From Phycisphaerales bacterium (lineage in GTDB: Bacteria > Planctomycetota > Phycisphaerae > UBA1845 > Fen-1342): DNA of 64,000 nt. Position 1 is the stretch's first letter. Each line of letters opens with the position of its first letter. The position numbers and the translations under genes are program-made. The notes beneath the pieces are model-generated. The model did not search any database, was not told where the DNA came from, and saw only the letters and a list, made by a program, of their open reading frames with translations. Below, one piece after another: positions 44,928 to 53,926 of this stretch. The stretch covers positions 186,001 through 250,000 of the forward strand of contig JADJXS010000001.1 in NCBI GenBank assembly GCA_016710275.1. Reading direction: 5' to 3'.

Positions 44928-45993
44928 TCAGGAAACCGTCACCGGCTCCAACAGCCGCGCGATCCGATCGCAACGGTACTCGCCGCCGCTTTTCCACATG
45001 CCCCACAACACCGCCGTCTGCAGCCGAGCCACATTGCGGCGTGCCATGCGAGCCGTCAATCCATTCTTCACCCACCTCTCATGCAGACGCGAAAACTCGC
45101 CGTCGCCGCCGACGGCGTTCATCGCCGCGCCCAGCACGGCACTTTTCAGCACACGATTCACCTGGTTCGGAACATGCAACGTCACCGATCCGCCGCTGCC
45201 GCGCCGGCACAGCCCGATGCCGACATACTTCCACACCGCGGCCTTGCTGCGAAATCGCCAGGGCGTGTCCAGAAACGCGAAAAACGTCGCGCGCGGATCG
45301 GGCCATAACCCGGCAGCGACTGAAAACGCGCGATCTCGGGATAGGCTTTCGACAGTTTGAGCACGCCGCGGCGCAGCACCATCGCCTGCGTCACGGCCGC
45401 CTGATAGCCGTCAAGCAGCGTCTGGAAGTCGTCGCGCACCGCCTTGCGTTTGGGCAGTTGCTTGAACACGGCGGCGGTGTCTTCGGCAAAGTCGCTCTCG
45501 CGGATCATCACGCCGTAGAGCCGCGCCTGGGCGATCACGCGATTGGCTTGGCGGACGCGGTTGCGGATACGGTCGTGATAGAGCGCGATGCGCCGTTTGA
45601 AAATGACGCGCTCGAAGCTCTCGGGGTGGTGCACGAACTTGAGGAATCCGCCGCGAGCCTGGGCCAGTTTGAGCGCGTCGATGGGGTCGTCTTTTCGTCG
45701 TCCTTGGCGACGAGAGCGTTGCGGCGTGGGTCGCAGATGCACGCATTCGCCGCACTCGGTGAGGCCGCGCATGAGCCAGTCGGCGAGCGATCCTTCTTCG
45801 ATGATGACGGTTCGGGGCTTTTTGACTTTTTGAGAGCGGCGAGCACATCGGGGATGGTGGTGTTGCAGCGTTGAGAGGCGATCCGTTTGCCGGCGGGCGA
45901 GACGGCGGCGAGTTCGGTGAACTTGCAGTGAACGTCGAGCGCGACGATTCGCTGGTTGGGTTCGATAGCTGGCTGCGTTGGATTAGAATGCAT
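44928..45993 (-). pseudogene. IS110-family transposase, frameshifted
   Basis: The start is ATG at 45993 with AGGAG. Segments in sequence order are IVALDVHCKFTELAAV (DEDD Asp), RKDDPIDALKLAQA (DEDD Asp), a coiled-coil middle (RNRVRQANRVIAQARLYGV), SLPGYGPIRA and WKYVGIGLCRRGSGGSV with HVPNQVNRVLKSAVLGAAMNA (Tnp20 domain). At least two frameshifts (near 45800 and near 45290) break it, so it is inactive as read. Confidence 0.8.
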
Positions 45994-46071
45994 GAAGGGC
46001 TCCTTGTGCGGGTAGTTCCTTATGGCGTCAGACTGAACGCCCCGCAAGGTGCCCCGCTTCATACATCTTCA

Positions 46072-46275
46072 TGACGCCTCTCCGGTGGCATGCTTTCGCT
46101 GTACTCAGCGTAAGCATGCTCTTCGCCCGGAGGGCGAGCGACCGTTGCCAGAGGCTTCAGCCCCTGGACACCAACCCCCCAACCCCCGCTCCGCACCCCC
46201 CAACCCCCGCTCAACTCCCCGCGCACGCCCCCGCATTCGCCCCGAGGGCGAACGACCGTTGCCAGAAACCGGGTG
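46072..46275. repeat. Palindromic repeat block inside the split terminase, second copy
   Basis: This is nearly identical to 44320-44513: a CATGCTT palindrome of the CGCTG/CAGCG type (46089-46118), the GTTGCCAGAGGCTTCAGCCCCTGG hairpin, the CCCCCAACCCCCGCT repeat and GTTGCCAGAAACCGGGTG. It starts with TGACGCCTCTCCGGTGG and ends at the IS110 copy 2 boundary (GGGTG 46271-46275). Confidence 0.85.
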
Positions 46276-46382
46276 AAACTATGAAGCGGAGGTCGGGCCG
46301 GCGGCTGCACGGTTCCTGAACTCGTGGTAAACCAGCGTTTCGTGTTTGAGTCGAATCGTTGGCTTCCACACAGGAGAAGACC

Positions 46383-47338
46383 GTGAAGAAGTTCGTCGGC
46401 GTCGACCTCCACAAGCAGCGTATCGTGGTCTGCGTTGTGAACCGAAGCGCGGCAAGTGCTCACTTCGGCCCGTTTCACCAATGCCGAGTCGATCAAGCTG
46501 GCGGCCTGGTTGAAGGCGCTCGGCTCATTCGACCTGGTGCTCGAAGCGACCGCCAGCTACGAGTGGTTCGTGAAGCTGGTCGAGCCGCTGGCTGGGCGTG
46601 TGCTGCTCGCTCATCCGCGCAAGATGCGGATCATCGCCGAGAGCACGCGCAAGAGCGACAAGGTGGACGCCCGCGTGCTGGCGGAGTTCCTGGCGCTGGA
46701 CATGATTCCGCCGGCGCACCGACCGACGCCGCGGCAGCGAGCGCACCGCAAGCTGGTGCGGCGGCGGGTGTACGTGCGGGCGCGGCAGACGTCGATCAAC
46801 GCGGGCTGAAGCTCGACCCCGTCGATCGCTGGCTCGTGCAGCGCCTGCTGCGCGAGTTGAAGTTATATCGCGACGAGCTGAAGGCTGTCGATCGGCAGCT
46901 GGCGGCCTTCGCCCGCAGGGCGCCGGCCGCCGAAGCGCGCCAACGCAAGCTGCTGGATTCGATTCCGGCCGTCGGACCGGTGACGCGCGAGGCGTTCCTG
47001 GCGGAGGTCGCCGGGCCGGAGCGTTTCGGCTCGCAGAAGAAGCTGACCAGTTACGTCGGCCTGGCGCCCGGACAGCGCGAGTCGGCCGGCAAAGCGCCAC
47101 GACCTGGGCATCACGCACAGCGGCTCGCCGATTCTGCTGGGTGCTGCACCAGGCCGCCTGGCAACTGGTGCGGCGCTCGTCGCCCTGGCGACTGACCTTC
47201 GAGCGGCTGGCCCTGCGCCGCGGAAAGAAGAAGGCCATTACCGCCATCGCGCGGAGGCTGCTGTGTCTGATGCTGGCCGTCATCCGCAGCGGACGGCCGT
47301 ACCAAGAACGGCCGCCGGCAGCGCCCTCGGCGGCCTGA
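46383..47338 (+). pseudogene. IS110-family transposase of copy 2, frameshifted and deleted
   Basis: Start GTG at 46383. Relative to copy 1 there is an extra base near 46444 and a ~82-base deletion at about 46798 that removes the end of the DEDD domain and linker (the RIRHVAAEYNADRKELF region). There is also an extra A near 47093 and a missing GC near 47135. The motifs VGVDLHK, LEATASYEW, SDKVDARVLAEFLALD and KKLTSYVGLAPGQRES are still readable. The 3' end encodes FERLALRRGKKKAITAIARR in frame, which copy 1 has lost. Confidence 0.85.
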
Positions 47339-47474
47339 GGATCCAGCGGCGCCGGCGAGTCAGCGGCGCAGCGTGCAACCGTCCACCATGGCAGCGAAAC
47401 GCGTCCGCGTGCGTAGCGCGGATGCACGGAACGAAACGAAAGCGAAGCCGCTGGTGTGGAGGAGCGGCGACGTG

Positions 47475-47620
47475 ACGAACCGGCGGACGACCCCGCGGCA
47501 TGGCAGGAGCGCGTTCCCAATCGCGCGCTCGGCAGGGTGAATGGCGGCGTCCGTCTTGTATTTTTTCATGAGACGTCCGCTCCGGCGGATGATCTCGAAT
47601 AGATGCCTGAGCGTCACGCG
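47475..47620 (+). ncRNA. Candidate bridge RNA of IS110 copy 2
   Basis: This has the same layout as in copy 1: GGCATGGCA (47497-47505), a GAGCGC-type hairpin, GGGTG (47535-47539), TTTTCAT, a GAGACGTCC hairpin and ATAGATG (47599-47605). The first hairpin differs from copy 1 by small indels that still allow pairing (GAGCGCG with CGCGCTC). The guides are unchanged and the target is the same. Confidence 0.68.
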
Positions 47621-47821
47621 TCACGCCGCCCCGCTCGTCAACATCTCCGAGGGAGGCCCTCCTCGGCCTCGCTCTGGGCCTGTGCGGAAGAGAGTCAGCC
47701 CCAACGTCGCGACGCCGGCTGAGATGGGACAGATCGACCGACGCCGACGGCGACGGGCCTGACGGAAGAATCTTCCAAACAGAACCGCAGCCGCCCCTTG
47801 ACACCGTTCGCTTCATAGATG

Positions 47822-47945
47822 CCATGCCGCCTCTCCGGTGGCATGCTTTCGCTGTACTCAGCGTAAGCATGCTCTTCGCCCGGAACGCGAACGACCGTTG
47901 CCAGGGATTTCACACTCTGGACACCAACCCCCCAACCCCCGCTCC
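47822..47945. repeat. Palindromic repeat block, third copy in the terminase region
   Basis: A CATGCTT palindrome of the CGCTG/CAGCG type (47842-47871) is followed by a GTTGCCAGGGATTTCACACTCTGG module whose stem has decayed, and by CCCCCAACCCCCGCT. Terminase coding sequence resumes directly after it. Confidence 0.8.
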
Positions 47946-47954
47946 GCACCCCCG

Positions 47955-49139
47955 CGCGCCAACCGCCGGCCCAAGTGGACCGAGTCCCTCCTCATCACCC
48001 GCAACGGCATCAGCATCCAGGCCAAAAGCACCGGCGCCAGCTTCCGCGGCACACGCGTCGGCCCCCACCGCCCCGACCTCATCATCTGCGACGACCTCGA
48101 AAAGGACGAACACGTCCAATCCCCCCAGCGCCGCGCCCGCCTCGACGCCTGGCTCCGCCGCGTCGTCATCCCCGCCCTCGCCCCCGGCGGCCGCATCGTC
48201 GTCCTCGGCTCACTGATCCACCACGATTCGCTCCTCGCCAATCTCCGCGACCCGCAGCGCTACCCCGGCTGGGATTACCGCGTCTACCGCGCCCTCAACC
48301 CATCCCCCGACAGCGCGCCGGATGCCCTGCACTCGCACACCACACATCCGCCCGCCGCCGACGCTTCGCCTTCTGTAGCCTCCGATCCCCCGTCGGCCCC
48401 GCATTCACCGCCCGCCCCCGTCCGCCTCCAGGCCCTCTGGCCCGCCCGCTGGCCCGTCGAGCGCCTCGAGGCCGAGCGCGCTCGCATCGGAACTCTTGCT
48501 TTCGAGCAGGAATACCAGGCCAACCCCGTCGACGACGCCCTCCGCGTCTTCCGCCCCGAGTGGCTCCGCCGCTACGACCCCCGCACCCTCGACGCCCGCA
48601 ATCTCACGACCATCCTCGCCATCGACCCCGCCGCCGGCTCCGACGCCGGCGACTTCTTCGCCCTCTGGGCCGGATCCATCGACCACGAGACCGGCACGAT
48701 CTACACCCGCGAGCTTTCCCTCGCCCGCGTCGGCATCGTCGATCAGGTCCGACTCATCCGCGCCGCCCACCTCCGCTGGCGCCCCCTGAAAATCGGCATC
48801 GAAGTCACCGCCTACCAGGTCGTGCTGCGCCAGATTCTCGACGAACTTGGCCGCCGCGAAGGAGAGTACTTCCCGATCGTCCCCATCCACTCATCCGCCA
48901 ACAAGCGCGCCCGCATCGAGGGCAGCGCCCCCTTCTTCGAGAACGGCACCCTCCTCTTTCCCCCCGACCTCGACCCCGTCGCCGAAGCCCAGTTCCTCCA
49001 ATTCCCCCGCGCCCGCCACGACGACGCCCCCGATGTCTGCGCCATGGGAATCGAACTGGCCCGCACCGTCCAGCGCGCCCTCCGCGTCGAAGTCCTCACC
49101 GCCCCCCGCACCGACTTCCGCGACTGGCGCCTCTGGTAA
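47955..49139 (+). pseudogene. Phage terminase large subunit, C-terminal piece
   Basis: The frame reads RRPKWTESLLITRNGISIQA, TGASFRGTRVGPHRPDLIICDDLE (Walker B and the coupling region), then GGRIVVLGSLIHHDSLL and LAFEQEYQANPVD. The nuclease domain follows with ILAIDPAAGSDAGDFFAL and later acidic residues (KIGIEVTAYQ, RHDDAPD). It is in the same frame class as the N-terminal piece at 43731-44150, and the two together make a ~530-residue TerL. The open frame extends back to 47838 through repeats, without homology. Confidence 0.85.
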
Positions 49140-49199
49140 CCCACCCCCCGTCCCCCTGCCTCCAGCAGCCCCCAATCACCCTCACCGCGCGCCATCCCT

Positions 49200-49375
49200 T
49201 GTCTTGGGTGCCACGCCATGTCTTGGGTGCCATGCCATGTCTTGGGTGCCATACCATGTCTTGGGTGCCATGCCGACGGCTTTGCGTCGGCATGCTCTTC
49301 GCCGCCATCACAAGAGAAGCGCCGGGTGGCATGCCTTCGTGGTACTCCACGTAGGCATGCTCCTCGCCGTCATCA
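49200..49375. repeat. Shoulder-unit array and covariant palindrome
   Basis: Four copies of CTTGGGTGCCAYGCCATGT lead to a CCGACGG-CGTCGG palindrome (49271-49294). A CATGC palindrome at 49330-49359 then has two compensating changes: CATGCCT with AGGCATG, and CGTGG with CCACG. This copy is the best sequence evidence that the hairpin itself is maintained. Confidence 0.85.
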
Positions 49376-49437
49376 CCAAAGAATCACGTCGGGCGTGTTC
49401 GGGCCGAACTCTGGCCACCCCCGAACACACCACTCTC

Positions 49438-50730
49438 CTACCACCGCCGCTGCGCCGCGCGCGCCTCCCGCTCCAGCCGATCCCAATCAAACGCCGGACC
49501 CGGATCCTGCTTGCTCCGCGTCAGGTGATAGTGCCCCAGCACCCCGCTGAACGCCGCGAATTCCTCCGCCGAAAGCTCCCGCGCCGGCACACGACCCGCC
49601 TCATCCCGCGGAAACCGCAACTCGATCCGCGGCAGCACCCGGTTCAGCGTCGCCGTCAGCTTCGCCAGCGCGTGGTACTGCTCATCCGTGAAGTCATACT
49701 GCGCATACAGCCGCCCGTGCATCGACCCGATGATCGGCGAGCGCCGCGCCGGCCGCGCCACAAACTCCGGTGTCCGCAGCCCACTCTCCTTCATCCACCC
49801 CGGCAGCACCACGAACGGCCGCCCCAGCGAATCCGTGTCATACCAGTCGTCCAGCGTCCGCGGCAGCTCAAGATTCCGCCACCGCAGATCCGTCAGCGCC
49901 ACCGGCGTCGTGATCCGCTCCAGCTCCGCGCGGACGTTTGCCGGCGAGCCATCCAGCCGGAGCGGGTACGCGCCGATGTTCGCAATCTCCACGCCGACGC
50001 TGCGATCATTGGCATTGCCCGCGTGCCAGGCGCGCTCCTTGAGGTCCAGCGTCTGGTAGATCGTGCCGTCGAGATCAATCATGAATTGCACGCTCAGCCC
50101 GCGGACGTCGTGCAGCACTTTGAAGCACTGCCGCGACGTGCCGCACACGTCATAGTGCAGCACGAACAGATCGACGTGATCGCGCAACTGCTCGTGCGAC
50201 CAGCCGTTCTTCCGAACCGCCTCCATCACCTCCGTCGGAACATGCCGCCGCCACGAGCCATACCGCGCGCCATCGGGCGTCTTGGGTGCTGCCCGTGCCG
50301 AAGCCGCGGGCCGCGTCGCAGGACTCGTCGCCGTCGCCGGACTCGTCGCGGGAACAGCGCTCGGCGCTGTCGCCGGCGCACCACTCGGCTCCGTCGCCGG
50401 CGCGGCCTCCTGTCCGCCCGCCCCCGGCGCTTCCTCGTCTGCCGCCACCTCCAGCGCCGCGCGCGCATCGGCCGCCTGCGCGAGCGGAAACCGCGGCTCC
50501 ACGCGATACGCGTCATAGCCGTGCGGATCCACCCACAGAATCACGCGCGTGCCGGTGTGAAACAGCTTGCCGCACACCATGATCTCATCACCGCTGCGCG
50601 GCAGAAGCGTGCCCGGCCGCGGAAAATGCGCGCAACCCGCGGCGACCAACGCTGCCGTGGCAATCAAGGGTGCGATGAGAACTGCTCGAAGCGGGCCGCG
50701 AACTGCACGGCGAATCAGGTTCGTATTCAT
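49438..50730 (-). CDS. N-acetylmuramoyl-L-alanine amidase family lipoprotein
   Basis: This 430-residue protein has a lipoprotein signal (LIAPLIATAALVAAGC). An N-terminal ~150 residues contain a DPHGYDAYRVEPRFPLAQ domain and an Ala/Pro/Thr-rich linker. The amidase_2/PGRP fold follows, with FVLHYDVCG, FMIDLDGTIYQTLDL, ERAWHAGNANDRSVGVEIAN and the late zinc-region DFTDEQYHALAKL. The zinc His residues are present (LHYD, AWHAG). The ATG at 50730 excludes a spurious 19-residue extension. It likely trims peptidoglycan in the periplasm. A phage lysin origin is possible given the nearby terminase, but the lipobox argues for a host gene. Confidence 0.82.
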   Translation of the reverse strand: MNTNLIRRAVRGPLRAVLIAPLIATAALVAAGCAHFPRPGTLLPRSGDEIMVCGKLFHTGTRVILWVDPHGYDAYRVEPRFPLAQAADARAALEVAADEEAPGAGGQEAAPATEPSGAPATAPSAVPATSPATATSPATRPAASARAAPKTPDGARYGSWRRHVPTEVMEAVRKNGWSHEQLRDHVDLFVLHYDVCGTSRQCFKVLHDVRGLSVQFMIDLDGTIYQTLDLKERAWHAGNANDRSVGVEIANIGAYPLRLDGSPANVRAELERITTPVALTDLRWRNLELPRTLDDWYDTDSLGRPFVVLPGWMKESGLRTPEFVARPARRSPIIGSMHGRLYAQYDFTDEQYHALAKLTATLNRVLPRIELRFPRDEAGRVPARELSAEEFAAFSGVLGHYHLTRSKQDPGPAFDWDRLEREARAAQRRW

Positions 50731-50802
50731 GCCGCTGATCTTACCGCGGCCAGAGTCGATTCGACCGGCCCGGCCCTCCGATTCCATCAGCCGCGGCGTC
50801 CT

Positions 50803-51567
50803 CTATTTCCGCACGAAAATCGTCTGCCCGCTGCACGGCGTCCACGACGGATCGCTCACATTCTCGATCACCGCCGCCACCTCATCCGGCTGGAGGCACT
50901 GCCGCGCCGGAAGATCCGGCGCGATGCTGCGCAGCATCACCGTTTCAACCGCGGCGGGGGCGATGGCGAAAGCGCGGATGTTGAATCGGCGACCCTCATC
51001 CGCCAGCGCGCGCGTGTAGGTGTTGACCCACGCCTTCGTCGCGCCATAAACCCCCAGCCCCGGAAACGGATCGGCCGACGCAATGGACGACACATTCACA
51101 ATCGCTCCGCCGCCCTGCGCCCGCAGGATCGGCCACGCCGAACGAACCAGCCGCAGCATCGCGCCGCAGTTGATCGCCACCAGCGCGTCGAATTCCTCAT
51201 CCGTCATCGCGTCGGCCGCGGCGGATGCGACGCGCCCGGCGTTGTTCACCAGCACGTCAATCCGCCCGAAGCGCTGCATCGCCGCCTCCACGATCGAGGA
51301 AGCCGCGCCGCGGTCGGCCAGGTCGGCGGGAATCGCCGCCACGCGCCCGCCGCAGGCTTCGAGTTCGCGCTGCGCCTCATCAAGTTCGGTCGCGCTGCGG
51401 GCGACGATCACCAACCCCGCGCCGCGCTTCGCGAATCTCCGCGCAACCGCCAGCCCGATCCCGCGCCCCGCGCCGGTGATGATGCAGACCGGCGGATTTG
51501 AGGGGGGACCGAAAGCGGATGGGGCGGCAGTCAGAGTCTGCCCGCCGCCCGAATTTCCTGCGTTCAT
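50803..51567 (-). CDS. Short-chain dehydrogenase/reductase (SDR)
   Basis: A 254-residue classical SDR. The cofactor motif is TGAGRGIG, with NNAG (VLVNNAGRVAS), the catalytic Ser in VNVSSIAS and YGATK (YxxxK). The ATG at 51567 has GGGAG seven bases upstream. The C-terminal VSDPSWTPCSGQTIFVRK is usual for 3-oxoacyl-ACP-reductase-like members. Substrate unknown. It is divergent from the E2 gene. Confidence 0.92.
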   Translation of the reverse strand: MNAGNSGGGQTLTAAPSAFGPPSNPPVCIITGAGRGIGLAVARRFAKRGAGLVIVARSATELDEAQRELEACGGRVAAIPADLADRGAASSIVEAAMQRFGRIDVLVNNAGRVASAAADAMTDEEFDALVAINCGAMLRLVRSAWPILRAQGGGAIVNVSSIASADPFPGLGVYGATKAWVNTYTRALADEGRRFNIRAFAIAPAAVETVMLRSIAPDLPARQCLQPDEVAAVIENVSDPSWTPCSGQTIFVRK

Positions 51568-51813
51568 CTGATGCTCCCGGCGCGATGGAACGGGTCGGAG
51601 ATCCGTCCGCGCCGGCGACGGAGCTTCCTCCGGGGTTGCCGGGTTCATTCTATGCGGGTCGGCTGATCCGGCATGGCGGGACGGAGGGGGGAAGGCGGCG
51701 GGCTTGGCCCGTTGCGCCGGTCCGCGTAGCATGTTCTCGCCGGAATCGTGCTCCTCGGGCGTGGGCGATCCGGCGGATCGAGTCAGCGCCCGGCCTCTGC
51801 GCAGGATCCACGG

Positions 51814-53253
51814 ATGTTTGAATTCAAGCTGCCCGACCTCGGCGAAGGTGTTCACGAGGGTCAGATCGTCAGCCTCCTGGTGAAGGAGGGCGATCCGATC
51901 AAGGAATATGAGCCGATGCTGGAGGTCGAGACGGACAAGGCCGCCGTCGAAATCCCCGCCCCGCGAACCGGCACGATCGCCAAGCTGCTCTGCAAGCCGG
52001 GCGAGACAGTCAAGGTCGGGCAGGTGCTGGTCGTCATCGACGACGGCGCCGGTGCGGCGACCGGTGCGACCAAGGCTGCGGCTGCGCCCGCGGCACGCAG
52101 CGCCCCGGCGGCGGCGGCGCCTGTTCCCCAGGCGCGCGCAGAAACGACAGTGGCAGCGCCGGCGGTCTCGCGCAGCAGCGCCGGAGCGGCGCACAGCGAG
52201 AGCGCCACGCGCAGCGCGGGGACGGCGGTGGCCCACGCGGCGGCTCCGGCAACCGTGTCGCGCAGCGGGCCGGCGCCGGCGGCGCCGGTCGTGCGAAAAA
52301 TCGCCCGCGAGATGGGGGTGGACATCGACGTGATTCCCGGCAGCGGGCCGAACGGCCGCGTGCTGCGCGAGGACGTGGAGAATTTCGCGCGCGGCGGCGG
52401 CACGGCGGGGCATGGCGCCGCGGCGCAGGCGGGTGCAGCGGCGCAGGCCGGCGCGGCGGCGCTGGATCGCGCCTTCGCGGGGTCGGACGGCGGGGCGACT
52501 GGCGGCGGGATGATGATCGCGGCGGAGCCGCTGCCGGATTTCTCGCGCTACGGGCCGATCCGTCGCGAGCCGGCGCCGCAGATCCGCAAGACGATTGCGC
52601 GGCAGATGACCCGCGCGTGGCTGAACGTGCCGCGCGTGACCCACGGCGACGTGGCGGACATCACCGAGCTGGAGCGCAACCGCCGCAAGCTCAACGAGAA
52701 CCTGCGCCCCGGGCAGGCCAAGATGACCGTGACGGCGATCATGCTCAAGGCGGTCGCGGCGGCGCTGCGCGACTACCCGATGCTCAACTGCAGCTACGAC
52801 GCGACCACGCAGGAAATCATCTTCAAGGACTACGTGCACCTGGGCGTCGCCGTGGACACGCCGCGCGGGCTGATCGTGCCGGTGCTGCGCGACGCGGATC
52901 GCAAGAGCCTGCCGCAGATCGCGAGCGAGCTGAACGCGCTGAGCGAGAAGGTCAAGAGCGGCAAGATCGACGTGGACAAGGACCTGCGCGGTGCGACGTT
53001 CACGGTGACGAACGTGGGGGCGCTGGGCGGGAACTTTGCGACGCCGATGGTGAACTACCCGGAGGTCGGGATCCTGGGAATGGGCAAGGCGACGCAGACG
53101 CCGGTGGTGTATGAGGGGGCGATCGTGGCGCGGCTGATGATGCCGATCTACCTGTCCTTCGATCATCGCATGGTGGATGGGGCGGACTCGGCGCGCTTCT
53201 GCCGGGAGGTGATCAGCTCGCTGGAGAACCCGCTGCGGCTGATTGCGATGTAG
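51814..53253 (+). CDS. 2-oxoacid dehydrogenase E2 (dihydrolipoamide acyltransferase)
   Basis: A 479-residue E2 subunit. The N-terminal lipoyl domain has the modified Lys in VETDKAAVEIPAP. A ~80-residue Ala/Pro linker, an E3-binding domain (VVRKIAREMGVDIDVIPGSG, NGRVLREDV), a second Ala/Gly linker and the catalytic domain follow, with QMTRAW, GVAVDTPRGLIVPVLRDAD and the active-site DHRMVDGADSARF. It is most similar in layout to pyruvate dehydrogenase E2. The E1 and E3 genes are not in the window. The ATG at 51814 begins exactly at the lipoyl domain. Confidence 0.95.
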   Translation: MFEFKLPDLGEGVHEGQIVSLLVKEGDPIKEYEPMLEVETDKAAVEIPAPRTGTIAKLLCKPGETVKVGQVLVVIDDGAGAATGATKAAAAPAARSAPAAAAPVPQARAETTVAAPAVSRSSAGAAHSESATRSAGTAVAHAAAPATVSRSGPAPAAPVVRKIAREMGVDIDVIPGSGPNGRVLREDVENFARGGGTAGHGAAAQAGAAAQAGAAALDRAFAGSDGGATGGGMMIAAEPLPDFSRYGPIRREPAPQIRKTIARQMTRAWLNVPRVTHGDVADITELERNRRKLNENLRPGQAKMTVTAIMLKAVAAALRDYPMLNCSYDATTQEIIFKDYVHLGVAVDTPRGLIVPVLRDADRKSLPQIASELNALSEKVKSGKIDVDKDLRGATFTVTNVGALGGNFATPMVNYPEVGILGMGKATQTPVVYEGAIVARLMMPIYLSFDHRMVDGADSARFCREVISSLENPLRLIAM

Positions 53254-53269
53254 GGGGCGCGCTGCGGCG

Positions 53270-53660
53270 GGTGCCGTCCCGCGTTGGGTGCCACGACGCG
53301 TTGGGTATCATGTTGTGTTGGGTGCCATGCCGACGGCTTTGCGTCGGCATACTCTTGGGGCCGCGCCTGCAGACGCGATGTGGGGTTGCAACTTGAGTAC
53401 AGAGATGGGTGGCATGCTTTCGCGGTACGCCGCGTAAGCATGCACATCGCCGGGGTGGGCGCAGCGGGCGCCAAGCCTTCAGCTTCGGTGGCGGCGGCAC
53501 GTGACCGGCGGGCCATCATTCGCCCTCCGGACGAATGATGGAGAAGGAAGGGGGAGTGAGCAGTCGCTCGCATCCAGGGGCTAGAAGCCCCTGGCAACGA
53601 TCGTGCGCCCTACGGGCGAAGACATGCTTACGCGGCGTACCGCGAAAGCATGCCACCCGA
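53270..53660. repeat. Two palindromic repeat clusters
   Basis: Shoulder units (GCGTTGGGTGCC...) precede a CCGACGG-CGTCGG palindrome (53330-53350), a CATGCTT palindrome with loop TACG (53413-53442) and a CAGGGGCT-AGCCCCTG hairpin near 53575-53594. An inverted CATGCTT palindrome with the same loop variant follows at 53623-53652. The remaining part to 53926 holds short tandem repeats (GTCGAGCA and ATGTGGCTGCCGGAA-like units) and no gene. Confidence 0.82.
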
Positions 53661-53926
53661 AAGGCGTCGAGCAGGCCACAAGTCGAGCGTGCCCATCTGT
53701 CGAGCAAGCCCATCCGTCGAGCAGGCCCATCCGTTGAGCAGGCTCGGTACACTCGGACGCATGTTCGACCCCGCTGCTGCAACGCTCCACACGCTCGCCG
53801 GTGGGAGCAACACACTCGGCTCCGTAGCGCCTGGCGCTGCCGAAGACGTGGCTGCCGGAAATGTGGCTGCCGGAAATGTGACGGCCGGAGATGTGCCTGT
53901 CGGGGCCATGACTGCCGGAGCGCGTC

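Larger units (their letters stand above)
44516..46069 (-). mobile_element. IS110-family insertion sequence, third element (different lineage)
   Basis: The transposase is on the minus strand. The ends are defined by the duplicated core CA at 44514-44515 and 46070-46071 (TG on the element's own strand). The rejoined target is GGGTGCCATG, the same repeat word used by copies 1 and 2 but cut three bases further along. Subterminal inverted repeats TATGAAG/CTTCATA match those of copies 1 and 2. The 3' noncoding end (44516-44927) again holds a bridge-RNA-like structure. The protein is clearly divergent from copies 1 and 2. Confidence 0.8.
46276..47819 (+). mobile_element. IS110-family (IS1111-like) insertion sequence, copy 2
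   Basis: Near-identical to copy 1 (39291-40938) with the same ends, the same core TG and the same rejoined target GGGTGCCATGCC. It is ~100 bases shorter, mainly through a deletion of about 82 bases near 46798 in the transposase gene. The right flank CCTCTCCGGTGGCATGC repeats the sequence at 46075-46093, so the target existed in two copies before the elements arrived. Confidence 0.87.

Noticed and set aside
44531..45874. A 447-codon plus-strand frame across the third IS110 element
   Set aside because: It is antisense to the transposase and its bridge-RNA region, with no recognisable domain.
49200..49275. Possible CRISPR-like repeats near 49.2 kb
   Set aside because: The spacing is ~18 bases with no distinct spacers. 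The units are shoulder words of the palindrome family.
49438..50730. The amidase as a phage endolysin linked to the terminase
   Set aside because: It has a lipoprotein signal and an extra N-terminal domain, typical of a host cell-wall enzyme. It is on the opposite strand and separated by a repeat block.
48847..51501. An 884-codon plus-strand frame across terminase, repeats, amidase and SDR genes
   Set aside because: It crosses several real genes and intergenic repeats and has no domain; it is a high-GC artefact.
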